Source: Chlorops oryzae
Lineage: Eukaryota > Arthropoda > Insecta > Diptera > Chloropidae
NCBI GenBank assembly: GCA_020466095.1
Contig: CM035807.1
Location: 112,038,786-112,102,785 of the forward strand
Length of the DNA: 64,000 nt
Direction: 5' to 3'
Within the stretch, counting starts at the first letter, position 1; each line of letters begins with the position of its first letter. Below the pieces are notes generated by a model. It searched no databases. It was not told where the DNA came from and was given only the letters and a program-made list of their open reading frames with translations. Position numbers and translations under genes: made by a program. Of this stretch, positions 1 through 13,800 are shown piece after piece.

Positions 1-72
1 AAAACGTTCAAAACATAACCTCAAAATGGTTTAAGAGTAATACCAAATTATATTCATTACTTTCATTTGCAG

Positions 73-1113
73 AGACCGTTAATGCTTCAAGGCCACGAGC
101 GTTCTATAACGCAAATTAAGTACAATCGGGAAGGCGACTTACTTTTCTCCTGTTCGAAAGATCAAAAGCCAAATGTTTGGTATTCGCTAAACGGTGAACG
201 TTTGGGCACATATGATGGCCATCAAGGAGCAGTATGGTGTTTGGATGTCGACTGGACGACATCAAAACTTATTTCTGGTGCAGGTGATATGACAACGAAA
301 GTCTGGGATGTCGAATATGGTTCAGTAATCGCTTCGATTCCTGCCAAATCATCTGTGCGTACGTGTAACTTCAGTTATTCGGGCAATCAAGCCGCATATT
401 CCACTGACAAAGCTATGGGTCAAAACTCAGAACTTTTTATTATTGATGTTCGTACGGCCGATTCAAGCATCTCTGAGCAGAGTCCCATTTTGCGTATTCC
501 TATGTTGCAGTCCAAAATAACATCTATGTTGTGGGGTCCAATGGATGAGACTGTTATTACCGGTATGCATTACTTGAATATTAATTAGTATTTTGAACAG
601 CTTTAATTGACTTTCTTTCTGAAATCAGGACATGATAATGGACAAATATCAATTTGGGATATTCGTAAAGGACGAGAAGTGAACTCTGTAAATGATCATA
701 CGGCGGGCATAAACGATATGCAGATGAATAAAGATGGCACGATGTTTGTTACAGCTTCAAAGGATACATCAGCGAAGCTATTCGATTCAGAGTCTTTGAT
801 GTGCCTGAAAACCTACAAAACTGAACGTCCAGTTAATTCTGCATCAATTAGTCCAATATTAGATCATGTTGCTTTGGGTGGTGGACAGGATGCTATGGAA
901 GTCACAACGACTTCGACGAAGGCGGGCAAATTTGATTCGCGGTTTTTCCACTTGATTTACGAAGAAGAGTTTGCAAGACTAAAAGGACATTTTGGACCGA
1001 TCAACAGTTTAGCCTTCCATCCGGATGGCAAAAGTTGTGCTTCAGGAGGAGAAGATGGTTTCGTGCGAGTGCAAACTTTCGACAGTACATACTTTGAAAA
1101 CATCTTCGAGTAG
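73..1113 (+). CDS. eIF3i: Eukaryotic translation initiation factor 3 subunit I (eIF3i), copy 1, 5' end outside window
   Basis: WD40-repeat subunit of the eIF3 complex, which binds the 40S ribosome in the cytoplasm during translation initiation. Two exons are visible: 73-562 and 629-1113, joined across a 66-bp GT-AG intron (donor after ACCG at 562, acceptor AAATCAG ending at 628). The first exon begins right after TTTGCAG with codons for [11 protein letters not shown], which matches the eIF3i N-terminus without its Met. Several WD repeats are visible, including [33 protein letters not shown] and [19 protein letters not shown], and the protein ends FENIFE as in fly eIF3i. The ATG exon would lie 83 bases before the window start, judged from the second copy. 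AATAAA follows at 1268. The copy is base-identical to the one at 16457 over the coding part. Confidence 0.93.
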
Positions 1114-1309
1114 GAAAGGAAAGGAGTTGTCGATTTATTATTATTTTTTTTTTAAGGTTCTTTGTATTAGTGAAAAACATAGTGGAGTTGTATTCTTGTT
1201 GGTCAACGGAATATTTAAGAATGTTCGCCAACAAAATTAACTCAAAAATATATACAAGAACCAAAAGAATAAAAAGCCTTTGAATGTTTTCATGTATGAC
1301 ATTCTGGTT

Positions 1310-1800
1310 TTGATGCGGGTCTGCCATTACGTCACGTCTGATGGAGGGCTTTGAGTGGGCGTAGCACAAAAATTAGGCGTGGCAGCGTTAAGAAATTAAA
1401 CTTTTTCAACTCAGGGGCACAACAGTATTGTGTAAATTGTGGATTTTGGCAAAACCCGTGTTCTGTTTGAGGGGGTTGGGGGGTTCGATTTCCAAAATTT
1501 TTTTTGAAATCTCAGCAATTCACGGAGGAACGTCCATGCCAAATTTCAAGACCCTAGGGAAACTTCTTTTATGATTTCCCGGAAAATGTATGGAGTTCAG
1601 GCACTCTGCGAAAGAAATAGATCAACGACTTAAGACGCGAACGTGAAAATAGCTCGTCAGTGGTTTGTGTATTCGCTAAGCATAGTTCAGACACCAACTG
1701 GCATAGCGAATATACGAACCTTTGCTCTAGCGATATATTTCATACACAAGCTAATTTAGCCAAGCCACAAAATGTTGTGTCTTAGCTAAGCACGTTGCCT
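1310..1800. repeat. Diverged satellite half-unit and linker at the array edge
   Basis: Begins with GGGCGTAGCAC and AGGCGTGGCAGCGTT and runs through AAACCCG, the GGGGGTTGGGG block, GTCCATGCCAAATTTCAAG and ACCCTAGGG to GTATGGAGTTCAGGC. These are the same landmarks in the same order as one arm of the 720-bp satellite, but far more diverged than the array units. From about 1630 a scrambled linker follows (CTTAAGACGCGAAC, TGTGTATTCGCTA, AGCATAGTTCAGA) in inverted orientation. It looks like an older founder or edge unit. The exact copy in the second block is at 17694-18184. Confidence 0.8.
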
Positions 1801-4800
1801 GGTTTTGATGCCGGTGTGCGTCATGAATATCTGATAGAGGACTTTGAGCGAGCGTAGCACAAAAAAGTAGGCGTGGCAGAGTTACGAAGTTGAACTTTTC
1901 CGACTTTGGGGCACAAATTAAGCTAAATTTCCGAATGTCGGTCCCATGGGTTTCAAAATGTGGATTTTAGAAAAACCCGTTTTCTGTTTGGGGGTTGGGG
2001 TGGTTCGATTTCGAAAATTTTTTGGGAATCTCTTTAGATCTAGAGATAGAAGCGTCCATGCCAAGTTTCAAGACCCTAGGGTAACTCCTTCTATGATTTA
2101 CCAAGAAATGTATGGAGTTCAAGCGCTTAACCTCCATACATTTCTTGGAAAATCATAGAAGGAGTTACCCTAGGGTCTTGAAACTTGGCATGGACGCTTC
2201 TATCTCTAGATCTAAGAGATTCCCAAAAAATTTTCGAAATCGACCCACCCCAACCCCCTCAAACAGAAAACGGGTTTTTCTAAAATCCACAATTTTGAAC
2301 CCATGGGACCGACATTCGGAATTTAGCTTAATTTGTGCCCCAAAGCGGAAAAGTTCAACTTCGTAACTCTGCCACGCCTACTTTTTGTGCTACGCCCATT
2401 CAAAGACCTCTGTCACTAATTCGTGACGTATGAACCTAGTTCAGATAACATGCATAGTTAAGACTCAAACAACTAGCATAGCGAATACACAAGCTTTTGA
2501 CAATCTTTTTCAGGTTCGCGTCTTAAGTCTGCTCTGACGTCACGAATATCTGATAAAGGACTTTAAGAGGGCGTAGCACAAAAAGTAGGCGTGGCAGCGT
2601 TACGAACTTGAACTTTTCCAACTCTGGGTCACAAAAGTAAGCTAAATTCCGAATGTGGGTCCCGTGGGTTCAAAATTGTGGATTTTAGAAAAACCCGTTT
2701 TCTGTTTGAGGGGTTGGGGTGGTTGGATTTCGAAAATTTTTTGGGAATCTCTTAGATCTAGAGATAGAAGCGTCCATGCCAAATTTCAAGACCCTAGGGT
2801 AACTCCTTCTATGATTTACCAAGAAATGTATGAGTTTTCAAGCGCTTAACCTCCATACATTTCTTGGAAAATCATAGAAGGAGTTACCCTAGGGTCTTGA
2901 AACTTGGCATGGACGCTTCTATCTCTAGATCTAAGAGATTCCCAAAAATTTTCGAAATCGACCAACCACCCCAACCCACCCCTACAGAAAACGGGTTTTT
3001 CTAAAATCCACAATTTTGAACCCATGGACCGACATTCGGAATTTAGCTTAATTTGTGCCCCAAGCGGAAAAGTTCAACTTCGTAACTCTGCCACGCCTAC
3101 TTTTTGTGCTACGCCCATTCAAAGACCTCTGTCACTAATTCGTGACGTATGAACCTAGTTCAGATAACATGCATAGTTAAGACTCAAACAACTAGCATAG
3201 CGAATACACAAGCTTTTGACAATCTTTTTCAGGTTCGCGTCTTAAGTCTGCTCTGACGTCACGAATATCTGATAAAGGACTTTAAGAGGGCGTAGCACAA
3301 AAAGTAGGCGTGGCAGCGTTACGAACTTGAACTTTTCCAACTCTGGGTCACAAAAGTAAGCTAAATTCCGAATGTGGGTCCCGTGGGTTCAAAATTGTGG
3401 ATTTTAGAAAAACCCGTTTTCTGTTTGAGGGGGGTTGGGGTGGTTCGATTTCGAAAATTTTTTGGGAATCTCTTAGATCTAGAGATAGAAGCGTCCATGC
3501 CAAATTTCAAGACCCTAGGGTAACTCCTTCTATGATTTACCAAGAAATGTATGGAGTTCAAGCGCTTAACCTCCATACATTTCTTGGAAAATCATAGAAG
3601 GAGTTACCCTAGGGTCTTGAAACTTGGCATGGACGCTTCTATCTCTAGATCTAAGAGATTCCCAAAAAATTTTCGAAATCGAACCACCCCAACCCCCTCA
3701 AACAGAAAACGGGTTTTTCTAAAATCCACAATTTTGAACCCATGGGACCGACATTCGGAATTTAGCTTAATGTTTGTGCCCCAAGCGGAAAAGTTCAACT
3801 TCGTAACTCTGCCACGCCTACTTTTTGTGCTACGCCCATTCAAAGACCTCTGTCACTAATTCGTGACGTATGAACCTAGTTCAGATAACATGCATAGTTA
3901 AGACTCAAACAACTAGCATAGCGAATACACAAGCTTTTGACAATCTTTTCAGTTCGCGTCTTAAGTCTGCTCTTACGTCACGAATATCTGATAAAGGACT
4001 TTAAGAGGGCGTAGCACAAAAAGTAGGCGTGGCAGCGTTACGAACTTGAACTTTTCCAACTCTGGGGCACAAAAGTAAGCTAAATTCCGAATGTGGGTCC
4101 CGTGGGTTCAAAATTGTGGATTTTAGAAAAACCCGTTTTCTGTTTGAGGGGTTTGGGGTGGTTCGGATTGAAAATTTTTTGGGAATCTCTTAGATCTAGA
4201 GATTGAAGCGTCCATGCCAAATTTCAAGACCCTAGGGTAACTCCTTCTATGATTTTCCAAGAAATGTATGGAGTTCAAGCGCTTAACCTCCATACATTTC
4301 TTGGAAAATCATAGAAGGAGTTACCCTAGGGTCTTGAAACTTGGCATGGACGCTTCTATCTCTAGATCTAAGAGATTCCCAAAAAATTTTCGAAATCGAC
4401 CCACCCCAACCCCCTCAAACAGAAAACGGGTTTTTCTAAAATCCACAATTTTGAACCCATGGGACCGACATTCGGAATTTAGCTTAATTTTGTGCCCCAA
4501 AGTCGGAAAAGTTCAACTTCGTAACTCTGCCACGCCTACTTTTTGTGCTACGCCCATTCAAAGACCTCTGTCACTAATTCGTGACGTATGAACCTAGTTC
4601 AGATAACATGCATAGTTAAGACTCAAACAACTAGCATAGCGAATACACAAGCTTTTGACAATCTTTTTCAGGTTCGCGTCTTAAGTCTGCTCTGACGTCA
4701 CGAATATCTGATAAAGGACTTTAAGAGGGCGTAGCACAAAAAGTAGGCGTGGCAGCGTTACGAACTTGAACTTTTCCAACTCTGGGTCACAAAAGTAAGC

Positions 4801-7800
4801 TAAATTCCGAATGTGGGTCCCGTGGGTTCAAAATTGTGGATTTTAGAAAAACCCGTTTTCTGTTTGAGGGGGTTGGGGTGGTTCGGATTTCGAAAATTTT
4901 TTGGGAATCTCTTAGATCTAGAGATAGAAGCGTCCATGCCAAATTTCAAGACCCTAGGGTAACTCCTTCTATGATTTACCAAGAAATGTATGGAGTTCAA
5001 GCGCTTAACCTCCATACATTTCTTGGAAAATCATAGAAGGAGTTACCCTAGGGTCTTGAAACTTGGCATGGACGCTTCTATCTCTAGATCTAAGAGATTC
5101 CCAAAAAATTTTCGAAATCGACCCACCCCAACCCCCTTAAACAGAAAACGGGTTTTTCTAAAATCCACAATTTTGAACCCATGGGACCGACATTCGGAAT
5201 TTAGCTTAATGTTGTGCCCCAAAGTCGGAAAAGTTCAACTTCGTAACTCTGCCACGCCTACTTTTTGTGCTACGCCCATTCAAAGACCTCTGTCACTAAT
5301 TCGTGACGTATGAACCTAGTTCAGATAACATGCATAGTTAAGACTCAAACAACTAGCATAGCGAATACACAAGCTTTTGACAATCTTTTTCAGGTTCGCG
5401 TCTTAAGTCTGCTCTGACGTCACGAATATCTGATAAAGGACTTTAAGAGGGCGTAGCACAAAAAGTAGGCGTGGCAGCGTTACGAACTTGAACTTTTCCA
5501 ACTCTGGGGCACAAAAGTAAGCTAAATTCCGAATGTGGGTCCCGTGGGTTCAAAATTGTGGATTTTAGAAAAACCCGTTTTCTGTTTGAGGGGGTTGGGG
5601 TGGTTCGATTTCGAAAATTTTTTGGGAATCTCTTAGATCTAGAGATAGAAGCGTCCATGCCAAATTTCAAGACCCTAGGGTAACTCCTTCTATGATTTCC
5701 AAGAAATGTATGGAGTTAAGCGCTTAACCTCATACATTTCTTGGAAAATCATAGAAGGAGTTACCCTAGGGTCTTGAAACTTGGCATGGACGCTTCTATC
5801 TCTAGATCTAAGAGATTCCCAAAAAATTTTCGAAATCGACCCACCCCAACCCCCTCAAACAGAAAACGGGTTTTTCTAAAATCCACAATTTTGAACCCAC
5901 TGGACCCACATTCGGAATTTAGCTTACTTTTGTGCCCCAGAGTTGGAAAAGTTCAAGTTCGTAACGCTGCCACGCCTACTTTTTGTGCTACGCCCTCTTA
6001 AAGTCCTTTATCAGATATTCGTGACGTCAGAGCAGACTTAAGACGCGAACCTGAAAAAGATTGTCAAAAGCTTGTGTATTCGCTATGCTAGTTGTTTGAG
6101 TCTTAACTATGCATGTTATCTGAACTAGGTTCATACGTCACGAATTAATGACAGAGGTCTTTGAATGGGCGTAGCACAAAAAGTAGGCGTGGCAGAGTTA
6201 CGAAGTTGAACTTTTCCGACTTTGGGGCACAACATTAAGCTAAATTCCGAATGTCGGTCCCATGGGTTCAAAATTGTGGATTTTAGAAAAACCCGTTTTC
6301 TGTTTGAGGGGGTTGGGGTGGTTCGATTTCGAAAATTTTTTGGAAATCTCTTAGATCTAGAGATAGAAGCGTCCATGCCAAATTTCAAGACCCTAGGGTA
6401 ACTCCTTCTATGATTTACCAAGAAATGTATGGAGTTCAAGCGCTTAACCTCCATACATTTCTTGGAAAATCATAGAAGGAGTTACCCTAGGGTCTTGAAA
6501 CTTGGCATGGACGCTTCTATCTCTAGATCTAAGAGATTCCCAAAAAATTTTCGAAATCGACCCACCCCAACCCCCTTAAACAGAAAACGGGTTTTTCTAA
6601 AATCCACAATTTTGAACCCATGGGACCGACATTCGGAATTTAGCTTAATGTTGTGCCCCAAAGTCGGAAAAGTTCAACTTCGTAACTCTGCCACGCCTAC
6701 TTTTTGTGCTACGCCCATTCAAAGACCTCTGTCATTAATTCGTGACGTATGAACCTAGTTCAGATAACATGCATAGTTAAGACTCAAACAACTAGCATAG
6801 CGAATACACAAGCTTTTGACAATCTTTTTCAGGTTCGCGTCTTAAGTCTGCTCTGACGTCACGAATATCTGATAAAGGACTTTAAGAGGGCGTAGCACAA
6901 AAAGTAGGCGTGGCAGCGTTACGAACTTGAACTTTTCCAACTCTGGGTCACAAAAGTAAGCTAAATTCCGAATGTGGGTCCGGTGGGTTCAAAATTGTGG
7001 ATTTTAGAAAAACCCGTTTTCTGTTTGAGGGGGGTGGGGTGGTTCGATTTCGAAAATTTTTTGGGAATCTCTTAGATCTAGAGATAGAAGCGTCCATGCC
7101 AAATTTCAAGACCCTAGGGTAACTCCTTCTATGATTTACCAAGAAATGTATGGAGTTCAAGCGCTTAACCTCCATACATTTCTTGGAAAATCATAGAAGG
7201 AGTTACCCTAGGGTCTTGAAATTTGGCATGGACGCTTCTATCTCTAGATCTAAGAGATTCCCAAAAATTTTCGAAATCCACCCACCCCAACCCCCTCAAA
7301 CAGAAAACGGGTTTTTCTAAAATCCACAATTTTGAACCCATGGGACCGACATTCGGAATTTAGCTTAATGTTGTGCCCCAAAGTCGGAAAAGTTCAACTT
7401 CGTAACTCTGCCACGCCTACTTTTTGTGCTACGCCCATTCAAAGACCTCTGTCACTAATTCGTGACGTATGAACCTAGTTCAGATAACATGCATAGCTAA
7501 GACTCAAACAACTAGCATAGCGAATACACAAGCTTTTGACAAGCTTTTTCATGTTCGCGTCTTAAGTCTGCTCTTACGTCACGAATATCTGATAAAGGAC
7601 TTTAAGAGGGCGTAGCACAAAAAGTAGGCGTGGCAGCGTTACGAACTTGAACTTTTTCCAACTCTGGGGCACAAAAGTAAGCTAAATTCCGAATGTGGGT
7701 CCGGTGGGTTCAAAATTGTGGATTTTAGAAAAACCCGTTTTCTGTTTGAGGGGGTGGGGTGGTTCGATTTCGAAAATTTTTTGGGAATCTCTTAGATCTA

Positions 7801-10800
7801 GAGATAGAAGCGTCCATGCCAAATTTCAAGACCCTAGGGTAACTCCTTCTATGATTACCAAGAAATGTATGGAGTTCAAGCGCTTAACCTCCATACATTT
7901 CTTGGAAAATCATAGAAGGAGTTACCCTAGGGTCTTGAAATTTGGCATGGACGCTTCTATCTCTAGATCTAAGAGATTCCCAAAAAATTTTCGAAATCGA
8001 ACCCACCCCAACCCCCTCAAACAGAAAACGGGTTTTTCTAAAATCCACAATTTTGAACCCATGGGACCCACATTCGGAATTTAGCTTAATTTGTGCCCCA
8101 AAGCGGAAAAGTTCAACTTCGTAACTCTGCCACGCCTACTTTTTGTGCTACGCCCATTCAAAGACCTCTGTCACTAATTCGTGACGTATGAACCTAGTTC
8201 AGATAACATGCATAGTTAAGACTCAAACAACTAGCATAGCGAATACACAAGCTTTTGACAATCTTTTCAGGTTCGCGTCTTAAGTCTGCTCTTACGTCAC
8301 GAATATCTGATAAAGGACTTTAAGAGGGCGTAGCACAAAAAGTAGGCGTGGCAGCGTTACGAACTTGAACTTTTCCAACTCTGGGGCACAAAAGTAAGCT
8401 AAATTCCGAATGTGGGTCCGGTGGGTTCAAAATTGTGGATTTTAGAAAAACCCGTTTTCTGTTTGAGGGGGTTGGGGTGGTTGATTTCGAAAATTTTTTT
8501 GGAATCTCTTAGATCTAGAGATAGAAGCGTCCATGCCAAATTTCAAGACCCTAGGGTAACTCCTTCTATGATTTTCCAAGAAATTTATGGAGTTCAAGCG
8601 CTTAACCTCCATACATTTCTTGGAAAATCATAGAAGGAGTTACCCTAGGGTCTTGAAACTTGGCATGGACGCTTCTATCTCTAGATCTAAGAGATTCCCA
8701 AAAATTTTCGAAATCCAACCACCCCAACCCCCTAAACAGAAAACGTTTTTTCTAAAATCCACAATTTTGAACCCATGGGACCGACATTCGGAATTTAGCT
8801 TAATTTTGTGCCCCAAAGTCTGAAAAGTTCAACTTCGTAACTCTGCCACGCCTACTTTTTGTGCTACGCCCATTCAAAGACCTCTGTCACTAATTCGTGA
8901 CGTATGAACCTAGTTCAGATAACATGCATAGTAAGAGACTCAAACAACTAGCATAGCGAATACACAAGCTTTTGACAAGCATTTTCATGTTCGCGTCTTA
9001 AGTCTGCTCTTACGTCACGAATATCTGATAAAGGACTTTAAGAGGGCGTAGCACAAAAAGTAGGCGTGGCAGCGTTACGAACTTGAACTTTTCCAACTCT
9101 GGTCACAAAAGTAAGCTAAATTCCGAATGTGGGTCCCGTGGGTTCAAAATTGTGGATTTTAGAAAAACCCGTTTCTGTTTGAGGGGGTTGGGGTGGTTCG
9201 ATTTCAAAATTTTTTGGGAATCTCTTAGATCTAGAGATAGAAGCGTCCATGCCAAATTTCAAGACCCTAGGGTAACTCCTTCTATGATTTACCAAGAAAT
9301 GTATGGAGTTCAAGCGCTTAACCTCCATACATTTCTTGGAAAAATCATAGAAGGAGTTACCCTAGGGTCTTGAAATTTGGCATGGACGCTTCTATCTCTA
9401 GATCTAAGAGATTCCCAAAAAATTTTCGAAATCGACCCACCCAACCCCCTCAAACAGAAAACGGGTTTTTCTAAAATCCACAATTTTGAACCCATGGGAC
9501 CGACATTCGGAATTTAGCTTAATTTTGTGCCCAAAGTCGAAAAGTTCAACTTCGTAACTCTGCCACGCCTACTTTTTGTGCTACGCCCATTCAAAGACCT
9601 CTGTCACTAATTCGTGACGTATGAACCTAGTTCAGATAACATGCATAGTTAAGACTCAAACAACTAGCATAGCGAATACACAAGCTTTTGACAATCTTTT
9701 TCAGGTTCGCGTCTTAAGTCTGCTCTGACGTCACGAATATCTGATAAAGGACTTTAAGAGGGCGTAGCACAAAAAGTAGGCGTGGCAGCGTTACGAACTT
9801 GAACTTTTCCAACTCTGGGTCACAAAAGTAAGCTAAATTCCGAATGTGGGTCCCGTGGGTTCAAAATTGTGGATTTTAGAAAAACCCGTTTTCTGTTTGA
9901 GGGGGTTGGGGTGGTTCGATTTCGAAAATTTTTTGGGAATCTCTTAGATCTAGAGATAGAAGCGTCCATGCCAAATTTCAAGACCCTAGGGTAACTCCTT
10001 CTATGATTTACCAAGAAATGTATGGAGTTCAAGCGCTTAACCTCCATACATTTCTTGGAAAATCATAGAAGGAGTTACCCTAGGGTCTTGAAACTTGGCA
10101 TGGACGCTTCTATCTCTAGATCTAAGAGATTCCCAAAAAATTTTCGAAATCGACCCACCCCAACCCCCTCAAACAGAAAACGGGTTTTTCTAAAATCCAC
10201 AATTTTGAACCCATGGGACCCACATTCGGAATTTAGCTTAATTTTGTGCCCCAAAGCGGAAAAGTTCAACTTCGTACTCTGCCACGCCTACTTTTGTGCT
10301 ACGCCCATTCAAAGACCTCTGTCACTAATTCGTGACGTATGAACCTAGTTCAGATAACATGCATAGCTAAGACTCAAACAACTAGCATAGCGAATACACA
10401 AGCTTTTGACAATCTTTTTCATGTTCGCGTCTTAAGTCTGCTCTTACGTCACGAATATCTGATAAAGGACTTTAAGAGGGCGTAGCACAAAAAGTAGGCG
10501 TGGCAGCGTTACGAACTTGAACTTTTCCAACTCTGGGGCACAAAAGTAAGCTAAATTCCGAATGTGGGTCCCGTGGGTTCAAAATTGTGGATTTTAGAAA
10601 AACCCGTTTTCTGTTTGAGGGGTTGGGGTGGTTCGGATTTCGAAAATTTTTTGGGAATCTCTTAGATCTAGAGATTGAAGCGTCCATGCCAAATTTCAAG
10701 ACCCTAGGGTAACTCCTTCTATGATTTACCAAGAAATGTATGGAGTTCAAGCGCTTAACCTCCATACATTTCTTGGAAAATCATAGAAGGAGTTACCCTA

Positions 10801-13800
10801 GGGTCTTGAAATTTGGCATGGACGCTTCTATCTCTAGATCTAAGAGATTCCCAAAAAATTCGAAATCGACCCACCCCAACCCCCTCAAACAGAAAACGGG
10901 TTTTTCTAAAATCCACAATTTTGAACCCATGGGACCCACATTCGGAATTTAGCTTAATTTGTGCCCCAAAGTCGGAAAAGTTCAACTTCGTAACTCTGCC
11001 ACGCCTACTTTTTGTGCTACGCCCATTCAAAGACCTCTGTCACTAATTCGTGACGTATGAACCTAGTTCAGATAACATGCATAGTTAAGACTCAAACAAC
11101 TAGCATAGCGAATACACAAGCTTTTGACAAGCATTTTCATGTTCGCGTCTTAAGTCTGCTCTTACGTCACGAATATCTGATAAAGGACTTTAAGAGGGCG
11201 TAGCACAAAAAGTAGGCGTGGCAGCGTTACGAACTTGAACTTTTCCAACTCTGGGCACAAAAGTAAGCTAAATTCCGAATGTGGGTCCCGTGGGTTCAAA
11301 ATTGTGGATTTTAGAAAAACCCGTTTTCTGTTTGAGGGGGTTGGGGTGGTTCGATTTCGAAAATTTTTTGGAATCTCTTAGAGATCTAGAGATAGAAGCG
11401 TCCATGCCAAATTTCAAGACCCTAGGGTAACTCCTTCTATGATTTTACCAAGAAATGTATGGAGTTCAAGCGCTTAACCTCCATACATTTCTTGGAAAAT
11501 CATAGAAGGAGTTACCCTAGGGTCTTGAAACTTGGCATGGACGCTTCTATCTCTAGATCTAAGAGATTCCCAAAAATTTTCGAAATCGAACCACCCCAAC
11601 CCCCTCAAACAGAAAACGGGTTTTTCTAAAATCCACAATTTTGAACCCATGGGACCGACATTCGGAATTTAGCTTAATTTTGTGCCCCAAGCGGAAAAGT
11701 TCAACTTCGTAACTCTGCCACGCCTACTTTTTGTGCTACGCCCATTCAAAGACCTCTGTCACTAATTCGTGACGTATGAACCTAGTTCAGATAACATGCA
11801 TAGCTAAGACTCAAACAACTAGCATAGCGAATACACAAGCTTTTGACAAGCTTTTTCATGTTCGCGTCTTAAGTCTGCTCTTACGTCACGAATATCTGAT
11901 AAAGGACTTTAAGAGGGCGTAGCACAAAAAGTAGGCGTGGCAGCGTTACGAACTTGAACTTTTCCAACTCTGGGGCACAAAAGTAAGCTAAATTCCGAAT
12001 GTGGGTCCGTGGGTTCAAAATTGTGGATTTTAGAAAAACCCGTTTTCTGTTTGAGGGGGTTGGGGTGGTTCGATTTCGAAAATTTTTTGGGAATCTCTTA
12101 GATCTAGAGATAGAAGCGTCCATGCCAAATTTCAAGACCCTAGGGTAACTCCTTCTATGATTTACCAAGAAATGTATGGAGTTCAAGCGCTTAACCTCCA
12201 TACATTTCTTGGAAAATCATAGAAGGAGTTACCCTAGGGTCTTGAAACTTGGCATGGACGCTTCTATCTCTAGATCTAAGAGATTCCCAAAAAATTTTCG
12301 AAATCGACCCACCCCAACCCCCTTAAACAGAAAACGGGTTTTTCTAAAATCCACAATTTTGAACCCATGGGACCGACATTCGGAATTTAGCTTAATGTTT
12401 GTGCCCCAAAGTGGAAAAGTTCAACTTCGTAACTCTGCCACGCCTACTTTTTGTGCTACGCCCATTCAAAGACCTCTGTCACTAATTCGTGACGTATGAA
12501 CCTAGTTCAGATAACATGCATAGTTAAGACTCAAACAACTAGCATAGCGAATACACAAGCTTTTGACAAGCTTTTTCATGTTCGCGTCTTAAGTCTGCTC
12601 TTACGTCACGAATATCTGATAAAGGACTTTAAGAGGGCGTAGCACAAAAAGTAGGCGTGGCAGCGTTACGAACTTGAACTTTTCCAACTCTGGGGCACAA
12701 AAGTAAGCTAAATTCCGAATGTGGGTCCGGTGGGTTCAAAATTGTGGATTTTAGAAAAACCCGTTTTCTGTTTGAGGGGGTGGGGTGGTTCGATTTCGAA
12801 AAATTTTTGGGAATCTCTTAGATCTAGAGATAGAAGCGTCCATGCCAAATTTCAAGACCCTAGGGTAACTCCTTCTATGATTTACCAAGAAATGTATGGA
12901 GTTCAAGCGCTTAACCTCCATACATTTCTTGGAAAATCATAGAAGGAGTTACCCTAGGGTCTTGAAACTTGGCATGGACGCTTCTATCTCTAGATCTAAG
13001 AGATTCCCAAAAAATTTCGAAATCGAACCCACCCCAACCCCCTCAAACAGAAAACGGGTTTTTCTAAAATCCACAATTTTGAACCCATGGGACCGACATT
13101 CGGAATTTAGCTTAATTTTGTGCCCCAAAGTCGGAAAAGTTCAACTTCGTAACTCTGCCACGCCTACTTTTTGTGCTACGCCCATTCAAAGACCTCTGTC
13201 ACTAATTCGTGACGTATGAACCTAGTTCAGATAACATGCATAGTTAAGACTCAAACAACTAGCATAGCGAATACACAAGCTTTTGACAAGCATTTTCATG
13301 TTCGCGTCTTAAGTCTGCTCTTACGTCACGAATATCTGATAAAGGACTTTAAGAGGGCGTAGCACAAAAAGTAGGCGTGGCAGCGTTACGAACTTGAACT
13401 TTTCCAACTCTGGTCACAAAAGTAAGCTAAATTCCGAATGTGGGTCCGTGGGTTCAAAATTGTGGATTTTAGAAAAACCCGTTTTCTGTTTGAGGGGGTT
13501 GGGGTGGTTCGATTTCGAAAATTTTTTGGGAATCTCTTTAGATCTAGAGATAGAAGCGTCCATGCCAAATTTCAAGACCCTAGGGTAACTCCTTCTATGA
13601 TTTACCAAGAATGTATGGAGTTCAAGCGCTTAACCTCCATACATTTCTTGGAAAATCATAGAAGGAGTTACCCTAGGGTCTTGAAATTTGGCATGGACGC
13701 TTCTATCTCTAGATCTAAGAGATTCCCAAAAAATTTTCGAAATCGACCACCCCAACCCCCTCAAACAGAAAACGGGTTTTTCTAAAATCCACAATTTTGA

